Position numbers and translations under genes: made by a program
Shown: piece after piece, positions 1 to 11,879 of the stretch
How positions within the stretch are numbered: the stretch's first letter is position 1
How the letters are laid out: every line of letters starts with the position of its first letter
Notes under the pieces: model-generated
What the model saw: the letters and a program-made list of their open reading frames with translations, nothing else
Database searches by the model: none
Told to the model about the DNA's origin: nothing
Assembly: GCA_026182355.1 (NCBI GenBank)
Contig: JAPFBL010000047.1
Location: forward strand, 1,674,001-1,738,000
DNA length: 64,000 nucleotides
Direction of reading: 5' to 3'
Source: Hermatobates lingyangjiaoensis
Taxonomy: Eukaryota; Arthropoda; Insecta; Hemiptera; Hermatobatidae

Positions 1-281
1 TTTCTAGAAATGTTCACATGGGTTTTTCAAAAATGTTATTACTGCTGTAGTTATACTAATAAAATTATTTGCATCAGCTGTGTGATGTACAAAAATAAGC
101 TTATATATTGATATGTCCTTCAATCACTATCTCTACTACCTCAGGAATGAAAGACTAATAATCATATCCCATTTAGATGTTCACATTATGCCTAAAAACG
201 TTATATATTACACACTCATGACATTTGATATTAAGTTACTTATAGTAAAGTCGAGTCTTGGCCACTCCAGATTTTTTTAAA
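1..281. mobile_element. Dispersed repeat R, tail fragment
   Basis: This stretch matches 56925-57208 over nearly its full length at clearly recognisable identity. Shared landmarks include a GATGTACAAAAATAAGC block, a CCTTCAATCACTATCT block and the end segment GGCCACTCCAGATTTT. The end segment recurs at about 12885, 20392 and (diverged) 52385. I read it as the tail of an element whose start lies before the window. No coding potential is visible. Class is unassigned: a non-autonomous DNA transposon or Helitron-like element is possible. Confidence 0.7.
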
Positions 282-1740
282 TTAGTTGAACAGAGAAAAG
301 GCAAGAATAGCATTGTAAATATTTATAGATTTAATATGTTATATATTATTAGTGCAACATCCTTTGTGAAAGTTAAATGATGTCTTACTTAACACACTTG
401 CTAGTGTCAGAGAACAGTTTTTAAATGCAAACTTCAAGGTTATAAAACTATATTTGATAATGTATAATCAGTGACTAAAATAAAAGTACATGATTTTTGT
501 GATATTTTTTTTTTGTTCACTAGAAAAGTCAAATATCAAAATTAAGAAGAACCTGCTCATGTTTTACTCATTTGGAAAGCATATAAAATAAAAATAAATT
601 CAAAATCAAATATTTAAGTTGATGTTTATAAGGTTTAAAGAATAGGTTAATGTATGTTGATAAATAATGACATGTTGTTAGAAATGGCCTGAGGTAAAGT
701 ATGGATCTATTGCAGTTATCGGTATCATGAGAGATATTGAAGGCGGAAGAAAGTTTTGAAAGGTATGTGGGGGGAGGGGGGGGGGGCAATAACTTTGCCC
801 AGGATTAATGGTTATGTAGGCATTACAGGCTATTATCAAAATGAAGGGGGCCACGGATTTTAGATCAGAACGGAGGGCGGATCAACCTTTAGCCAAACTT
901 TTTCTAAACCTTCTTTGATAAAAAGACAAAGTTATAAAGTCGATTCTACAAGTTAATCGTTTGCCCAGTATAAGTTTTTTTTTCTGTCATTTCAGTTTCA
1001 ATTAGTTTCCAATCTCGGTGTTAAGTAAATTGAAAGAAGTTTGTTTTAACTCAAATCATCAATATTGATTTAGTTAAATTCTTTATATTTCTTGTGATGG
1101 AAGCTAAATATTTTCAAAACACCAAATACAAATAAAAGCAATAAATATATAACTACACGTTTTAATAAATATTTTTTGCGTACTTATATTTGATTAACTT
1201 ATGAAAGTGTAAACATGCAAGTATAACTTTTATATTCTGAAGCAATAAACCTATGAGTTTCAAAAGTCTTACAAACATTTTTCTAAAATAGCAAATTAAG
1301 CAAAAGAAGTGATACAGATGAAAATCAAATATTTTTAATAATATTTACTTTATTTATTGATAACAAAATTAATCAAACCAAATGAAAAAATGTATTTCCA
1401 TTGTACAGTGTGACTCACAAGTCACTATACACTATTTTTTCACTTTCATCTCAGGTATCTTTCAAAATGGTATAAGACTACCAGCATTCGACAGGTTTGC
1501 CTTTGTAATTTGGAAAGATATTGTCCAATATCTTTCTCGTGTTGATATATTATTTAATATATTATTAATATAAATTAATAATTTAATAATAAATTAAGTA
1601 AATATAAATACATACTTAAGTATATTATTTTCTTTTTTTTTTGTTACATCTTGAAACGTCATTCGTGTATTCATTATTGAAAGCAAATGTATTATTAGTA
1701 TGACTATCAATAAATTAGAATCGTTACATTTAATAGAGGG
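282..1740. other. AT-rich stretch without a recognised gene
   Basis: Only short open frames, A/T runs and a G-rich run at about 769-786. I see no domain, RNA gene or repeat structure that I can name. Confidence 0.5.
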
Positions 1741-1935
1741 AGGGGTGGCAGGGTAGCTCAGTGGCAAGGTGCTTGCCTCTGGAATGGCGGATCACAGGTT
1801 CAATACTCATTGAGGCCTTCGATTTATTCACAGGATAGTGACTAAATCTGAGCATCGTCATCCCTCGCAGAGGATATTAAGCCGTCTGCCCGAGCCTGTA
1901 CTATTGTATGATATCACATTGGCCATAATAGGATG
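1741..1935 (+). mobile_element. tRNA-derived SINE
   Basis: The 5' part resembles a tRNA gene with an A-box-like TAGCTCAGTGG near 1754 and a B-box-like GGTTCAATACTC near 1798. The 3' part is unrelated to tRNA (CGATTTATTC, then AGAGGATATTAAGCCGTC). The same body motifs, with substitutions, occur in the copies at 6155, 34487, 39712, 41035 and 61556. SINEs of this kind are transcribed by RNA polymerase III from the internal promoter and mobilised by a LINE partner, which I do not identify here. Confidence 0.75.
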
Positions 1936-2112
1936 CTTCTAATTTTTTATTTATTACTAGCAGACGTGCCGGTCTTTGACAGGTATTTTACAAAAATTCA
2001 GAGATGATATCTGGTACTTAAAAATATTGAAATATTAGAAAAATTATAGAATAGAAAATAATATATTTATTAGCACAGTGTTAAGTAAGTGCCTCTGTAT
2101 ATACTACATCAG

Positions 2113-2454
2113 CTATCTGTCCTTCAGGTAAATGGAAGAACAGAGAGTTGGAACCTCTGATACAGTTGACCATGTGAGAACACTCAATTCTATACCTACC
2201 GTGGACAGAGTTTCGCCTTGCAACTTATTTACCGTCAATGCGGAATTGCTGCTAGGTATCAATGGTACGCGTGATGGTAAACACTGACTCCACCCAGCCA
2301 AGATATCAGCTTCTATAACATATCTGTGCAAAGTATGAATTCGGAGTCGTATCTCGTTGCACATTTTCGAGGCACTCGAGTTTTGTAACAGCGTGATTGG
2401 TGCAATTTCCCCTATTATTTCCCATTTTTCTTTAAACTTCATTAATAAAGACAT
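2113..2454 (-). pseudogene. Helitron/PIF1-type helicase C-terminal relic
   Basis: The minus-strand frame reads GEIAPITLLQNSSASKMCNE, then RLRIHTLHRYVIEA, then a shortened PSSNS segment leading to LTVNKLQGETLSTVGIEL. This follows the C-terminal order of PIF1-like helicases and Helitron Rep/Hel proteins: LLRN..., LCNGTRL, VIEA, then motif V, usually TINKSQGQT. Motif VI (usually F-HGQLYV-SR) is present as FSHGQLY but in a neighbouring frame at about 2160-2180, so a frameshift separates motifs V and VI. Roughly 30 residues usual between LIPS and the NK-QG motif are missing. The Rep endonuclease and Walker motifs are not visible nearby. This is a dead Helitron fragment, not a host gene. Confidence 0.65.
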
Positions 2455-2563
2455 TAAATCTCACATTTACTTCATCAATCCCAAACTTTACTTCAATTCC
2501 ATCTCAACAAATAGCCGGCCATTCCTCGATATATCCTACCTTATTAGATCGCACACAGTATGA

Positions 2564-3363
2564 GGCTTTTTTGATTCATCTTGTTCCAAATTCTTGATGT
2601 GAAATCAAATACATTATATTCGTATAAGGCTAGTTCAAAGTGTGTCGCTGTTGATGATTCAGCGATTTTCATTAAGTTTCAAGACAACAACAACAACACT
2701 TTCTATAAGGTTAAGTTTCTATTTGGGAAGGAATTTTATTAATTTTCCGATCTTATATAAAATCTTGTATTTTATCATAATTTTAAAAATACATTTTATA
2801 AATACTATTATGCTAAAGATCTCTTGATAATGATTCAAACAATATATTACCCCCTTTTCTAAATAAAGAAGTTTATAGGCATCTGGAAGCCTATAAAGTC
2901 AAATAATGCATCGTGTACACAGTTTGTTTATGACATTGTATAAATGTATTAGATATGTAACTGTATGCTTTATTTTCCTTCTGGCTAAGTTAAACACTAT
3001 AACATTATTGTTTTCTGTATATATATAGAACTAAGGCTAGATGCAGACGAGGAGAGGAGGCAATTGTCCCCAGAGCAGTGGCATGCTCCAGACAGTGCCT
3101 CAAGTTTGTCTGACTAGGCCAATGTTACAGCCTACCGTCTGTCCCAAGACCCTAAACTTAAGCCTCTCATCCAACCAACACAAACTTCAACTTGACTTGC
3201 ATTATTACAACGTTCACTCAATAAATTAATCTATTACTCTGGTCCATTTGTTTAATTATTTACTATTGATAACATATAATATATTTTATCATTTGAATAA
3301 AATATTTTTCACATCTACTTTGTACAATATAATACTAGAATTTAACGTAATTATAATATAATG

Positions 3364-3365
<2 letters not shown>
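2564..3365. other. Stretch without a recognised gene
   Basis: Non-repetitive AT-rich sequence. A more GC-balanced block at about 3040-3200 contains a 62-codon frame with no recognisable domain. I leave it uncalled. Confidence 0.4.
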
Positions 3366-3421
<56 letters not shown>

Positions 3422-3430
3422 ATATATATA
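3366..3430. repeat. (TA)n microsatellite
   Basis: Uninterrupted TA dinucleotides for about 50 bp with degenerate TA/ATA flanks. No fold-back abuts this run, unlike many others in the window. Confidence 0.95.
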
Positions 3431-4616
3431 ATGATATGGTCAGCGTTGCAAACTTTCGTATTTTAGCAGTTTAATGTTAGATTATTTATAAAATAGAAAC
3501 ATCTGAATGAAATGTAAATTAAAGTTTGGAGTGTTTACTCTCAGTTTTATTATAATTAATCATACTATAACAATCAGTTGAATTTCTTAATTTCACAAAT
3601 GTGAAAGCGTATTATCAAACACTGAACTGTGACCTGTACCGTGTCTACAAACTTTCGACAACTACCTAATGTGAGGCAAGGTTCTCCGGATCCATTTTTG
3701 CCATTAATATCACAAAAACCAGAAGAAAGTTTTTTCGAAATCTTTTTTAATTTTGATGAAGAATCTCCTGTGCCTTGTCAAAGCAATATTTAGAACCTCG
3801 ACTAGTTTTCTGTATTTTCAAATTATCACGACAAATTAATTACTAGGAAAATTCTCTGGACTAAAGCTACTCAGAGATGACACATGTACAAGCAACAATA
3901 ATGCTTTATGAACAACGAGCCTATCAGATTACATTCTTCATACATAATCGACAAATATTAGTGACAAATACATTTGATTTTAAGAACTTTCTGTCAAATT
4001 TTCGATTTTCGAACTCTATACTCGGATAGTTCTTACCCGTACCAGGACTGAAGCATCAACACTACCTCAAGATGATCTCCTAAGTTCTGGTTGACTCTCT
4101 AAGAGGGACATTTAAACCGATACAGGTCTGGAGGGCAAAATAAGGTGCTATTAGTCTTTAAAAAAGCCAAAAGTCGTAGTTTGAGGTGTAAAGGAGAAGA
4201 TTTCACATTGGTAATCTAATTAAACAAGGAGCAAAACGTACCACTACAAATGAACCAGTGAATTAAGGCCTACGTATCTCTGAGTTGTCCCGGAGGGCAT
4301 ACGCTCTGGGATATGCAAGGTGATACGACCGACCTAATATATTTTAAGTATATTATATAGTATTACTTTTTTATTTTTTACTTTAATATTTAAAATGTTG
4401 AAGCTTTACTTTTCTTATATTTATGTAATATCCCTTTCTATATTTTCTTCTCGTGTTTGGTGCTTAACATAACTCAGCTTTCGCAAATGCAGAAGGCTGT
4501 TTTGTCCTGCTCCTCAAACAATGACCTTTTTTTCCTTATGACGTCGTATGTCAGAACTTTTATGTAAGCTTGTAACAATGTTAATCAATGTGTTTTTTTT
4601 TCTTTTATTTAATATG

Positions 4617-4618
<2 letters not shown>
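3431..4618. other. Stretch without a recognised gene
   Basis: A more complex, less AT-rich block at about 4080-4330 has no long ORF and no match elsewhere in the window that I can see. Nothing is supportable as a gene. Confidence 0.4.

Positions 4619-4664
<46 letters not shown>
4619..4664. repeat. (TA)n microsatellite
   Basis: About 46 bp of TA repeats lying left of two consecutive fold-back units (4719-4842 and 4866-5030). Confidence 0.95.
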
Positions 4665-4665
<1 letters not shown>

Positions 4666-4718
4666 CGTTACAAGTATATATATAACAGATTCAATAATAT
4701 ATCAACCGTTTGATAGAA

Positions 4719-4842
4719 TAGGTATGTTCTCTAATCGGGATTGGGTCAATTTTCTAGGATAACGAGAGTTATCCTAAGGCAACAAGATTTTGATTTTTTA
4801 TCGTAGAAAATTGACCGAATCCCGATTAGAGAACATACCTAT
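4719..4842. repeat. Hairpin repeat, 38-bp arms, no hammerhead seen
   Basis: Left arm 4719-4756 and right arm 4805-4842 are inverted copies with one mismatch, around a 48-nt loop. The unit is followed by TATATAAATATATATAT. I see no CTGANGA/GAA core, so it is a fold-back of a different or more truncated family than its neighbour at 4866. Confidence 0.85.
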
Positions 4843-4865
4843 ATATAAATATATATATATAAAAA

Positions 4866-5050
4866 GATTTCACATAAACACGTGAAATAACACTCAATGA
4901 CCAAACCACAATAAGAAAATGGGAAAGCAAGACTTCAGTTGGGTTTTTGACTCTGACGAAGACTGCTTGTTACGGTTGAAAGATCTTAGTCTTGCTTTCC
5001 TATTTTCTTATTGTGGTTTGATCATATATATATATATATATATATATATA
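4866..5050. mobile_element. Family A PLE fold-back
   Basis: An inverted repeat whose short left arm (about 4866-4933) starts GATTTCACATAAACACGTG and whose longer right arm (about 4934-5024) carries the family A hammerhead. The right end passes directly into TA repeats (5024-5050). This family is the most frequent in the window (4866, 7824, 8276, 22234, 27730, 27955, 29572, 35297, 44076, 63891). The 70-aa frame reading through it is not a gene. Confidence 0.85.
4949..4991 (+). ncRNA. Minimal hammerhead ribozyme motif, family A
   Basis: In order: stem I GACT (4949-4952), core CTGACGA (4953-4959), one extra A, stem II GACTG/CGGTT closing a 7-nt loop, GAA (4978-4980), a self-complementary AGATCT (4981-4986) as tiny stem III, T at the cleavage position (4987), and AGTC (4988-4991) closing stem I. 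Stem II needs two G-U pairs, one created by a C-to-T change that keeps pairing. PLEs are known to carry hammerheads of this type. Activity is inferred, not shown. Confidence 0.7.
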
Positions 5051-5051
5051 G

Positions 5052-6150
5052 TATATTTTTTGGCATTTGTTACACAAATATCAAAAGCATTAATTGTATC
5101 TTACACTCTAAAATTGTTATTTAATATTTAACCAACAAATGGTGCCATATATTTCAGCACTTCTCACATTTCAATAATATTAAACCTTCCAATATTATGT
5201 TTGGTATTTTCAGAGTGCATTCCTGCTTAACAGTTTGAACATGTGGTCGTTTAGCTTTGCAAGAGTTTTCCTGTGTAACAAATTTCAGCCAAGTATGCAT
5301 GATATTTAGTAGTATATATTTATTTATTACATCTTCTTCAAAAGTAGAAGAGGAAAGTGTGAAGGTGGCTGAGATTCAGCGTCGCCTAATTAGAGAAGTG
5401 GGATCAAAGTGGCTGCTGTCAAAGGTGACGGCAGAAGAAGGCCCACTCTTTGTCGCCAACAACAACTAATTAGGAATCAAGTTTGTCTCCCGTCTCCTTC
5501 AATTAGAGACACCTAACTGTGGATAATAGCTCTCGTTGAAGGCATCATATTAACTTGACTTTCCTATGCTCAACCAAAGCGAGTCATCCATGTTCCTGCG
5601 TGTGAAACACAAATTAATTACAAAAATAAAATATATTTATTAAAAAAAAATGTTCTTCTTACAAAAAAATCTAGATTACTCTAGATGTATGAAATGTCTC
5701 TGAAACAGTTTATAAAATAAATTAGCGTAAGGTGATATCTGCTGTTTATTGAAACTTAAACTTATAATTGAATATTCTCATTTAAGAATGTAGCTTTCCT
5801 TCGTCTTTGGATGTGGTACTATTAACAAAGTCTCCAATCGTGCTCAGTTTCATACTCGTACTTTTAAAACTCTTTTTAAACGATTCAAAATAGTACCAAA
5901 TGCAGAATTAAAAACTATTGCAAAACGTAATAAATAGAATAAAAGATTTTGGAGACTACAAACAGTATATACAATAAAGTTTTAAATTATTTGTTAATGT
6001 ATTATTCATACATATTTCATTGTGAGGAATAATTTTACCCTATTTTGGTGGAAATACTATTCTGATAGACACACCATCAATTTAAGTTAGATTAGGTTGC
6101 AGTGTCAGTCACACAAAGGCCGAACATTGGCCCTTTGTAATACCACAGAA
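5052..6150. other. Stretch without a recognised gene
   Basis: Contains a more GC-balanced block at about 5335-5600 with a 70-codon frame ending at 5469 that I cannot assign to any family. The rest is AT-rich and featureless to me. Confidence 0.4.
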
Positions 6151-6154
6151 TGAA

Positions 6155-6388
6155 TATTTTACATTGGGAATCCTGAATTTCACATAACTAAAATGTATTT
6201 AGAAAAGGGGACTTTAACGAGTACCTGACATCGTACAGACTCGGGACCGACGTCTTAACTTCTTCTCTGATGGACGAAATCCTCTGATTTTTTTTCACCA
6301 CCTACTTATCTGAAATCGAGAGTCAAAGTGGATATCGAACCCCGGTTCTACATTCGGACGAGTACTTTGCCACTGGGCCATCCTAGAC
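6155..6388 (-). mobile_element. tRNA-derived SINE
   Basis: Read on the minus strand it begins with a tRNA-like GATGGCCCAGTGGCAAAGTA (A-box region), then a B-box-like GGGTTCGATATCC, followed by the SINE body with GTCGGTCCCGAG and TACTCGTTAAAGT. The same order is found at 61556-61866 on the plus strand. No protein is encoded. Confidence 0.8.
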
Positions 6389-7823
6389 ACCTACCATCAA
6401 TTTAATGGTTATCAGAATAAATTTATTCTCGATGGATTGAAAAAAGAGGCACAAATATACTCACTTTGGTGTTTTATTTTATTTTTATTATATCCAGTTA
6501 TTACTTTCAGTCAAGCAATGCTTTTTTCTACAAAAAATAAACAATACCTTAGTTGCCAATAACTGTTATAGTTAGTAATAATTAAATTCAACTACATGGC
6601 TGTCGTCAGACTACCAACCTTTGTGGTTAAAATGTAATTCTAATGCCATAAGTTTTTTGAGAGAATCAAGCCTTTGTCTTGGGTCTGGTAATATGAAGTT
6701 TTCATTTATCGAAGCAAAGTATTGTAATAATTTTTTTCTTGCTAATAAATTCCTTCTACCTTTAATTGAAATCTTATTCTGTTCATTGAATTAACCTTAC
6801 AAAAAATATTGTAAGCATGGTATTCTCAAGTTCAAATGTCAATATTAGGTGAACGAAAAAAACCATTAATCTAAGCAGAAAAAAAAAAAGAGAATGATAT
6901 TCAAGTATAGAAGGGAATTGGTGGTACATAGAAGATGAAGGGACAGATTATGTGTGTTGCGAAAAGCAAGTCGATAAGGGATTCTGGCAGCGAATGGGCA
7001 ATTAAAGGATGCTGCGGTAGAATCTGCTTCAGTCAAGATGCACACCGCACGCGAACACTTAAAATTCACACTCCCTGTTTCCAATATTGGCCAACCTTCG
7101 TAATCGCCCATCTCATTGCCAGCTATTGTTAGCTCCTAATCCTCTCTATCTTCTCCTCATTTATTGCTTTTCTCATCATTAACACAAAACTGAATAGTAA
7201 CAAATCTCTTTATACTCAAATGTTTAACATCACTCCGCTTTATTCATATTGAAAACCATTTTAATTCTAATATTATTAAATTATTATGAATACTTCATCA
7301 TGTCTGACTTACCCTTTTTACTTCTTACTGAAAATGGTTACTGACATTATGCAGTCTAAAACATTTACCATAACAGATTACAGCAGTGTAAATATCATTA
7401 TGTAACGGCATAAGAAAATAAATCAAAACAAAAATAACACAGACCAAAATATACAAATATTACATAGAAACAATAAATTCCTTGAAATAACTATTGTAGA
7501 AGGGCATGAAATTAACATATTAGTGCGCGATAATACTTCTATTTGCCTCAATAAACAACTTTTCAAGTGTACAACTTTTCTTAATTTATTTATAAAAAAA
7601 AAGTTTATTTTCTCCTTATTCCTATATTTATTTATATTTCGTTATAGTTAGTTCTCTGTGTTATATTTTCAATATGTTTTCTACACTTAGTCCTAGAGGA
7701 AATGTAAAGGCTCAGCCTAACCTTGAGGAAAATAAAATAACAATGAAATGTACCTGCCTTCTAATATGAAACAAATGTACCCCATACGAGGGTATATACC
7801 CTCGTATGTACGGAAAAAATACA
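6389..7823. other. Stretch without a recognised gene
   Basis: AT-rich. A moderately GC-balanced block at about 6930-7130 is open on both strands for 65-80 codons, without a recognisable domain. Nothing is called. Confidence 0.4.
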
Positions 7824-8275
7824 AAGACCGTTTGTTACGGTTGAAAGATCTTAGTTTTTTTTCCCCCCATTTCATATTGTGGTTTGATCATTGATATGTA
7901 TATTGTGTTGAAAATAATAGCAGACTCTCCGTTCACTTTTTTTTTACTTATCGCTTCTATTTCCCTCACGATCTTCTTTTGTGAAAGTGATAATTGCCAA
8001 AGGAAGCTAGCAAATGCCATTCAGAAGGCATGTAATAATAGAGGCTTGCGACTAGAACACTAAAAACACGACCGTAAATATCTATATCTAATTAGATGTG
8101 GATATTCAGGGTCATGTTTGCTAGCTTTTTTCGGCAATTATCACTTTCACAATACAGGATTGTGAGGAAATTGAAGCAATAATTAAAAAGTCGTGAATGG
8201 GGAATCTGTCATTAATTTCAACCCAATGTGCTTATAAGAGGACTTGCTGCCAAAACACAGTAATATATATATATA
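7824..8275. mobile_element. PLE 5'-ORF fragments in head-to-head arrangement
   Basis: On the minus strand, 7915-8020 encodes REIEAISKKKVNGESAIIFN, matching the start of the PLE ORF seen at 62582-62502 and 62890-62958. On the plus strand, about 8119-8262 encodes the same region, decayed (VNGESVINFN, then EDLLPKHSNIYIY), and runs into TA repeats. The left copy is fused to a half copy of the family A arm (7824-7905) that has lost CTGACGA. Both frames are broken. Both 3' ends point outward. Confidence 0.7.
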
Positions 8276-8487
8276 TAAAGATTTCACATAAACACGTGAA
8301 ACAACAATCAATGATCAAACCACAATAATAAATGGGAAAGCAAGACACAGATCTTTAAACCGTAACAAGCGGTCTTCGTCAGAGTCAAAAACCCAACAGT
8401 TGGGTTTTTGACTCTGATGAAGACAACTTGTTACGGTTGATAGATCTTAGTCTTGTTTTCCCATTTCTTATTGAGGTTTGATCATTG

Positions 8488-8488
<1 letters not shown>
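8276..8488. mobile_element. Family A PLE fold-back, decayed ribozymes
   Basis: Left arm about 8276-8395 and right arm about 8396-8487, flanked by TA runs on both sides (8262-8277 and 8488-8674). The minus-strand hammerhead (8344-8386) has TAA for GAA and a G at the cleavage position. The plus-strand one (8410-8452) keeps CTGATGA but has GAT for GAA. Both are therefore predicted inactive. Confidence 0.85.
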
Positions 8489-8533
<45 letters not shown>

Positions 8534-8606
8534 ATATAATATATATAATATATATATATATATATTATATATATATAGTATATTATACTTATATATATAT
8601 ATATAT

Positions 8607-8674
<68 letters not shown>
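8488..8674. repeat. Long imperfect (TA)n tract
   Basis: About 187 bp almost entirely of T and A, mixing TATATA with TAATATA interruptions. It separates a family A fold-back (left) from a family C fold-back (right). ORFs translated through it (IYIYIY) are artefacts. Confidence 0.95.
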
Positions 8675-8699
8675 ACCAATTAAATGTAACAGTTCCACG

Positions 8700-8925
8700 A
8701 TGTAAACAAACTATATTCATAAAAAGAACACACAGAAATGAAACAGAAAATTATTACTATATTTCGGTAGACTCGTCATTAGAAAGATAGATCTAACGAC
8801 TCAGTGGTTACCTCTCTTTGGAGCGACCAACATCTATCTTCCTGATGACGAGGCCATAAAAATATAGTAGTGAGTTTCTGTTTTATTTCTGCGTGTTCAT
8901 TTTGAAATATCTGTGTGTCGTCTGT
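8700..8925. mobile_element. Family C PLE fold-back, decayed ribozymes
   Basis: Inverted arms at about 8705-8790 and 8830-8920 share TACTATATTT and ACACGCAGAAATGAAACAGA-like segments in opposite orientation. The minus-strand core reads CTAATGA and the plus-strand copy (CTGATGA at 8842) has lost the GAA. The left end lies beside the TA tract. Confidence 0.75.
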
Positions 8926-11600
8926 GTGAATATCGTAATGACAACGATTGTCGAAATATAGATGTATTTATATCTGTATGCATCTTTGTAGTGCTTTCAT
9001 GTAAAGGGTAGCAAATCTTCTCTAACACTTATTTCAGTAAAATACGTAGAGCATCTGCACTGATTATTTGCTTGCTAAGTGCTTCCAATGTCATACTATT
9101 TTGCGTTGAGTTAGCGGTAATTCTCATATTAAACTGGCTAGACACATTCATTATCACTATACAATATAATCTAAAGGCAAAATAGCTTAGGACTAATGAG
9201 GTATCAAAGATTAAACTACTTTAATTAAAGCTCAGGTATCAGTTTGTTAGTTTATAATGACAATTAAATTAGTTACTTCGTTTTTAGATCATTAATTTTC
9301 TTTTAGCATAGTATTTTAATTATAGACAGCCAATGTCTAGCGGGGTTAATTAAAGGTTTTTTATTAACTTTTTTACTTCTTTAGGTCAACACACTTCTCC
9401 TTAAACAATGATCTGAGTTTTATTTTGCAAATTTAAAAATTTTTCAAGAAAATATAAATATATGAACAATGACTAAATGGGTCCGGGGGGGGGGGGGGGG
9501 GGTCTTGTATATTTATTGGTTTCGAAAAGCGTTATTAGGTATTATTAAAAAATTATTATCCTTACCAAAACATTATCATATAAAAAAATTTAATGAAAAT
9601 ATCCTGTAATTTATTTTAAAAACCGAAAATGTTATAATAAAAAGTTTTATTCTTATTTTCTTTTCATTTTCTAAAAAAATTAAATTACACATAATAAAAA
9701 ATTCTAATTGACTACGATATTAATTTCAAAGTTATGTACTAAGTTGTTTAGTATTCAGGATAAACGAATACAAGCCAATTTATATTGTCAAATAATAATA
9801 TTAAAAATTTAGATTATAAGTCAGGTGTTTCGTTTTCATAACATCATTAAGTGACTGGTAGGTCTTTAGTAAAAGAAGAGGATTGATTTTCCTACAAAAA
9901 AAAAGAGAAAAAAAAAGAAAAAAAAAGAAAAATATTTCGTTTAAAGGGAGAAAAACTCAAAAAAGTCTTCTCTCGACTGAAGCAACATTAAATGAATCTG
10001 CGATCAAGTTCTGAAATATTATGAAATTGTTTGAATAAACATCAGTATAAGAAAAATGATATTTCTTATTTCAAACTAATTCTTTATTTTGTTGAAACAT
10101 AAAAACCAACTGAATGCGATATCACTTAAATAAAAATATTTGTTAAAAGAATTTTTTTTTAAATGAATGATAATAATACTTTGTTTCATAATAAATGCAT
10201 TGAAAAAAATTGTTAGTTATATTTATTTTATTATGATTTTATTAATACGAAAATAAACAGTGCAAATAAAAAAATGTTCAGTACTTTCCACACTAATTCT
10301 AATTTATAGGATTAAGATATAAAAATTAATAATTAAAATAAAACTTGTTTGTTCAATTAAATATTAATAATGTATACACATTGGTTTTACATGTTACAAG
10401 TGCTTGTCTCGTTTATGGTTGAAGTTAACTTCTATTGGAAAGTGTCAATTAAGTTTTATGATTATTGAAGTATATAGAGTCAATAAAAAGAAAGGTATAA
10501 TACATGGTGAAGGAGAGTGCTTATGTGATACGACAAGAAAATAAATCTAACCACCTTATTGGGTTATGCAAATGCCAACACCGCTGGGAGGTTTATTGAG
10601 AGGAAAGAGCAGGTTATCTGGTCCTGTTAACACATATTCTAATACATATTTAGCTGAAAGTGCTCTAACTCAGGGAGACTCTGTGTACTCATTTACTAGA
10701 TCGCCCAAATAGGGTAATAAAATAGAATAACCTAGATGCCAAAAACCTTCTAATTTGTTAATATCATTTTACATCAGTTACTACTTGCAGTAATTATATA
10801 TATAAAATGTATCAATTCACAACGCACGTATTTACCCTATATATTTGTATTTCAATTATATTATTTTATTTATAAATAAAAAATATTATATTTACTTTAT
10901 TTATATAATATAAATAAACATTTATTTATATTTTACAATCGTCTAGTAATTGTAAATTTTTTCTAGTAACCGAACAAATCCCATTTCATATATTCAAATT
11001 TATACCTTCATTCAGTAATAAATATTAAATATTATTCAAATTGATAATTCAACCAGGCAGAAAACAAATAGTTGTGCTTAAGTAGATAAAGAACCGTCAA
11101 AATATTGTCTCTCTTCTTATTGCTTCTGATGAGGAATGACAATTTTCGTTCATTATCAAATAAATTTCTAACATTATTAATATCTGATTTTATTATTTTA
11201 TCATAGTGAGATTTTTAAAGTGATGATTATTAGTATTGGCAAAATTTTTAATTTTCAGCCATAATTAGAGGCAAGAATTAATTTTTTTTTACCATTTCAT
11301 TGAAATTTTCAACATTTGTATTAATATGTGTACAACAAGATTTTTCGTTAAATATTTGAAATAAAACCGACATCTAAATTACAATAGCCAATCACAAATA
11401 AACTAAGATCTTTGTTTTTTTTTAAATATGAAACTTCATTCTTGCAATAATATATTCTATTTATTATTCTATTTAAAATGATGATATATTCTATTTATTT
11501 ATGATGATTTATAAATTCTATCTATTTATTTATTTATAGTATTATAAATGAATTCTATTTATTTATTTTAATCATAAATATAAGATTAATAGATTGGATT
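8926..11600. other. AT-rich stretch without a recognised gene
   Basis: Contains a homopolymer of about 20 G at 9484-9502 and a purine-rich A/G tract at about 9895-9935. No ORF of substance, RNA gene or recognisable transposon. Confidence 0.5.
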
Positions 11601-11685
11601 AAAATAAAACTAGAAATCTTGAACTGGTAAGACCGGGGTTTGATACCAACTCTGACCCTCGATTTATTCTCGGGGTGTTTTGTAT
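11600..11685 (+). mobile_element. SINE fragment
   Basis: The segment GGGGTTTGATACCAACTCTG, then CCTCGATTTATTCTC, resembles the B-box-to-body junction of the SINEs at 1741 and 61556. The A-box end and the tail are missing or unrecognisable. Confidence 0.5.
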
Positions 11686-11879
11686 TTAATAAAAAAGTAT
11701 TAAATGAAAAGACTTGAGAATTGTACAATAGCTGGAAATGTCAGTATTGTCATAAAATGTAAAATGTATAATTTTGATTGATTTTGAATATTGGTGGGGT
11801 AATGGACGTCACATTGTTCTACAGATCTAATGAAATTATATTCAGGAATAGCAGGTTCTGAGCATATGAGCTGAATACC

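Noticed and set aside
1741..1815. Possible functional tRNA gene
   Set aside because: A and B boxes are recognisable but acceptor and anticodon stems do not form, and the body matches other SINE copies.
8482..8790. Open frames of 65-101 codons (IYIYIY) on both strands
   Set aside because: They translate the TA tract. No composition or motif of a real protein.
11125..11160. CTGATGA followed by GAATG...CGTTC, hammerhead-like
   Set aside because: No GAA follows the second stem II arm (ATTATC instead) and there is no fold-back or PLE sequence around it.
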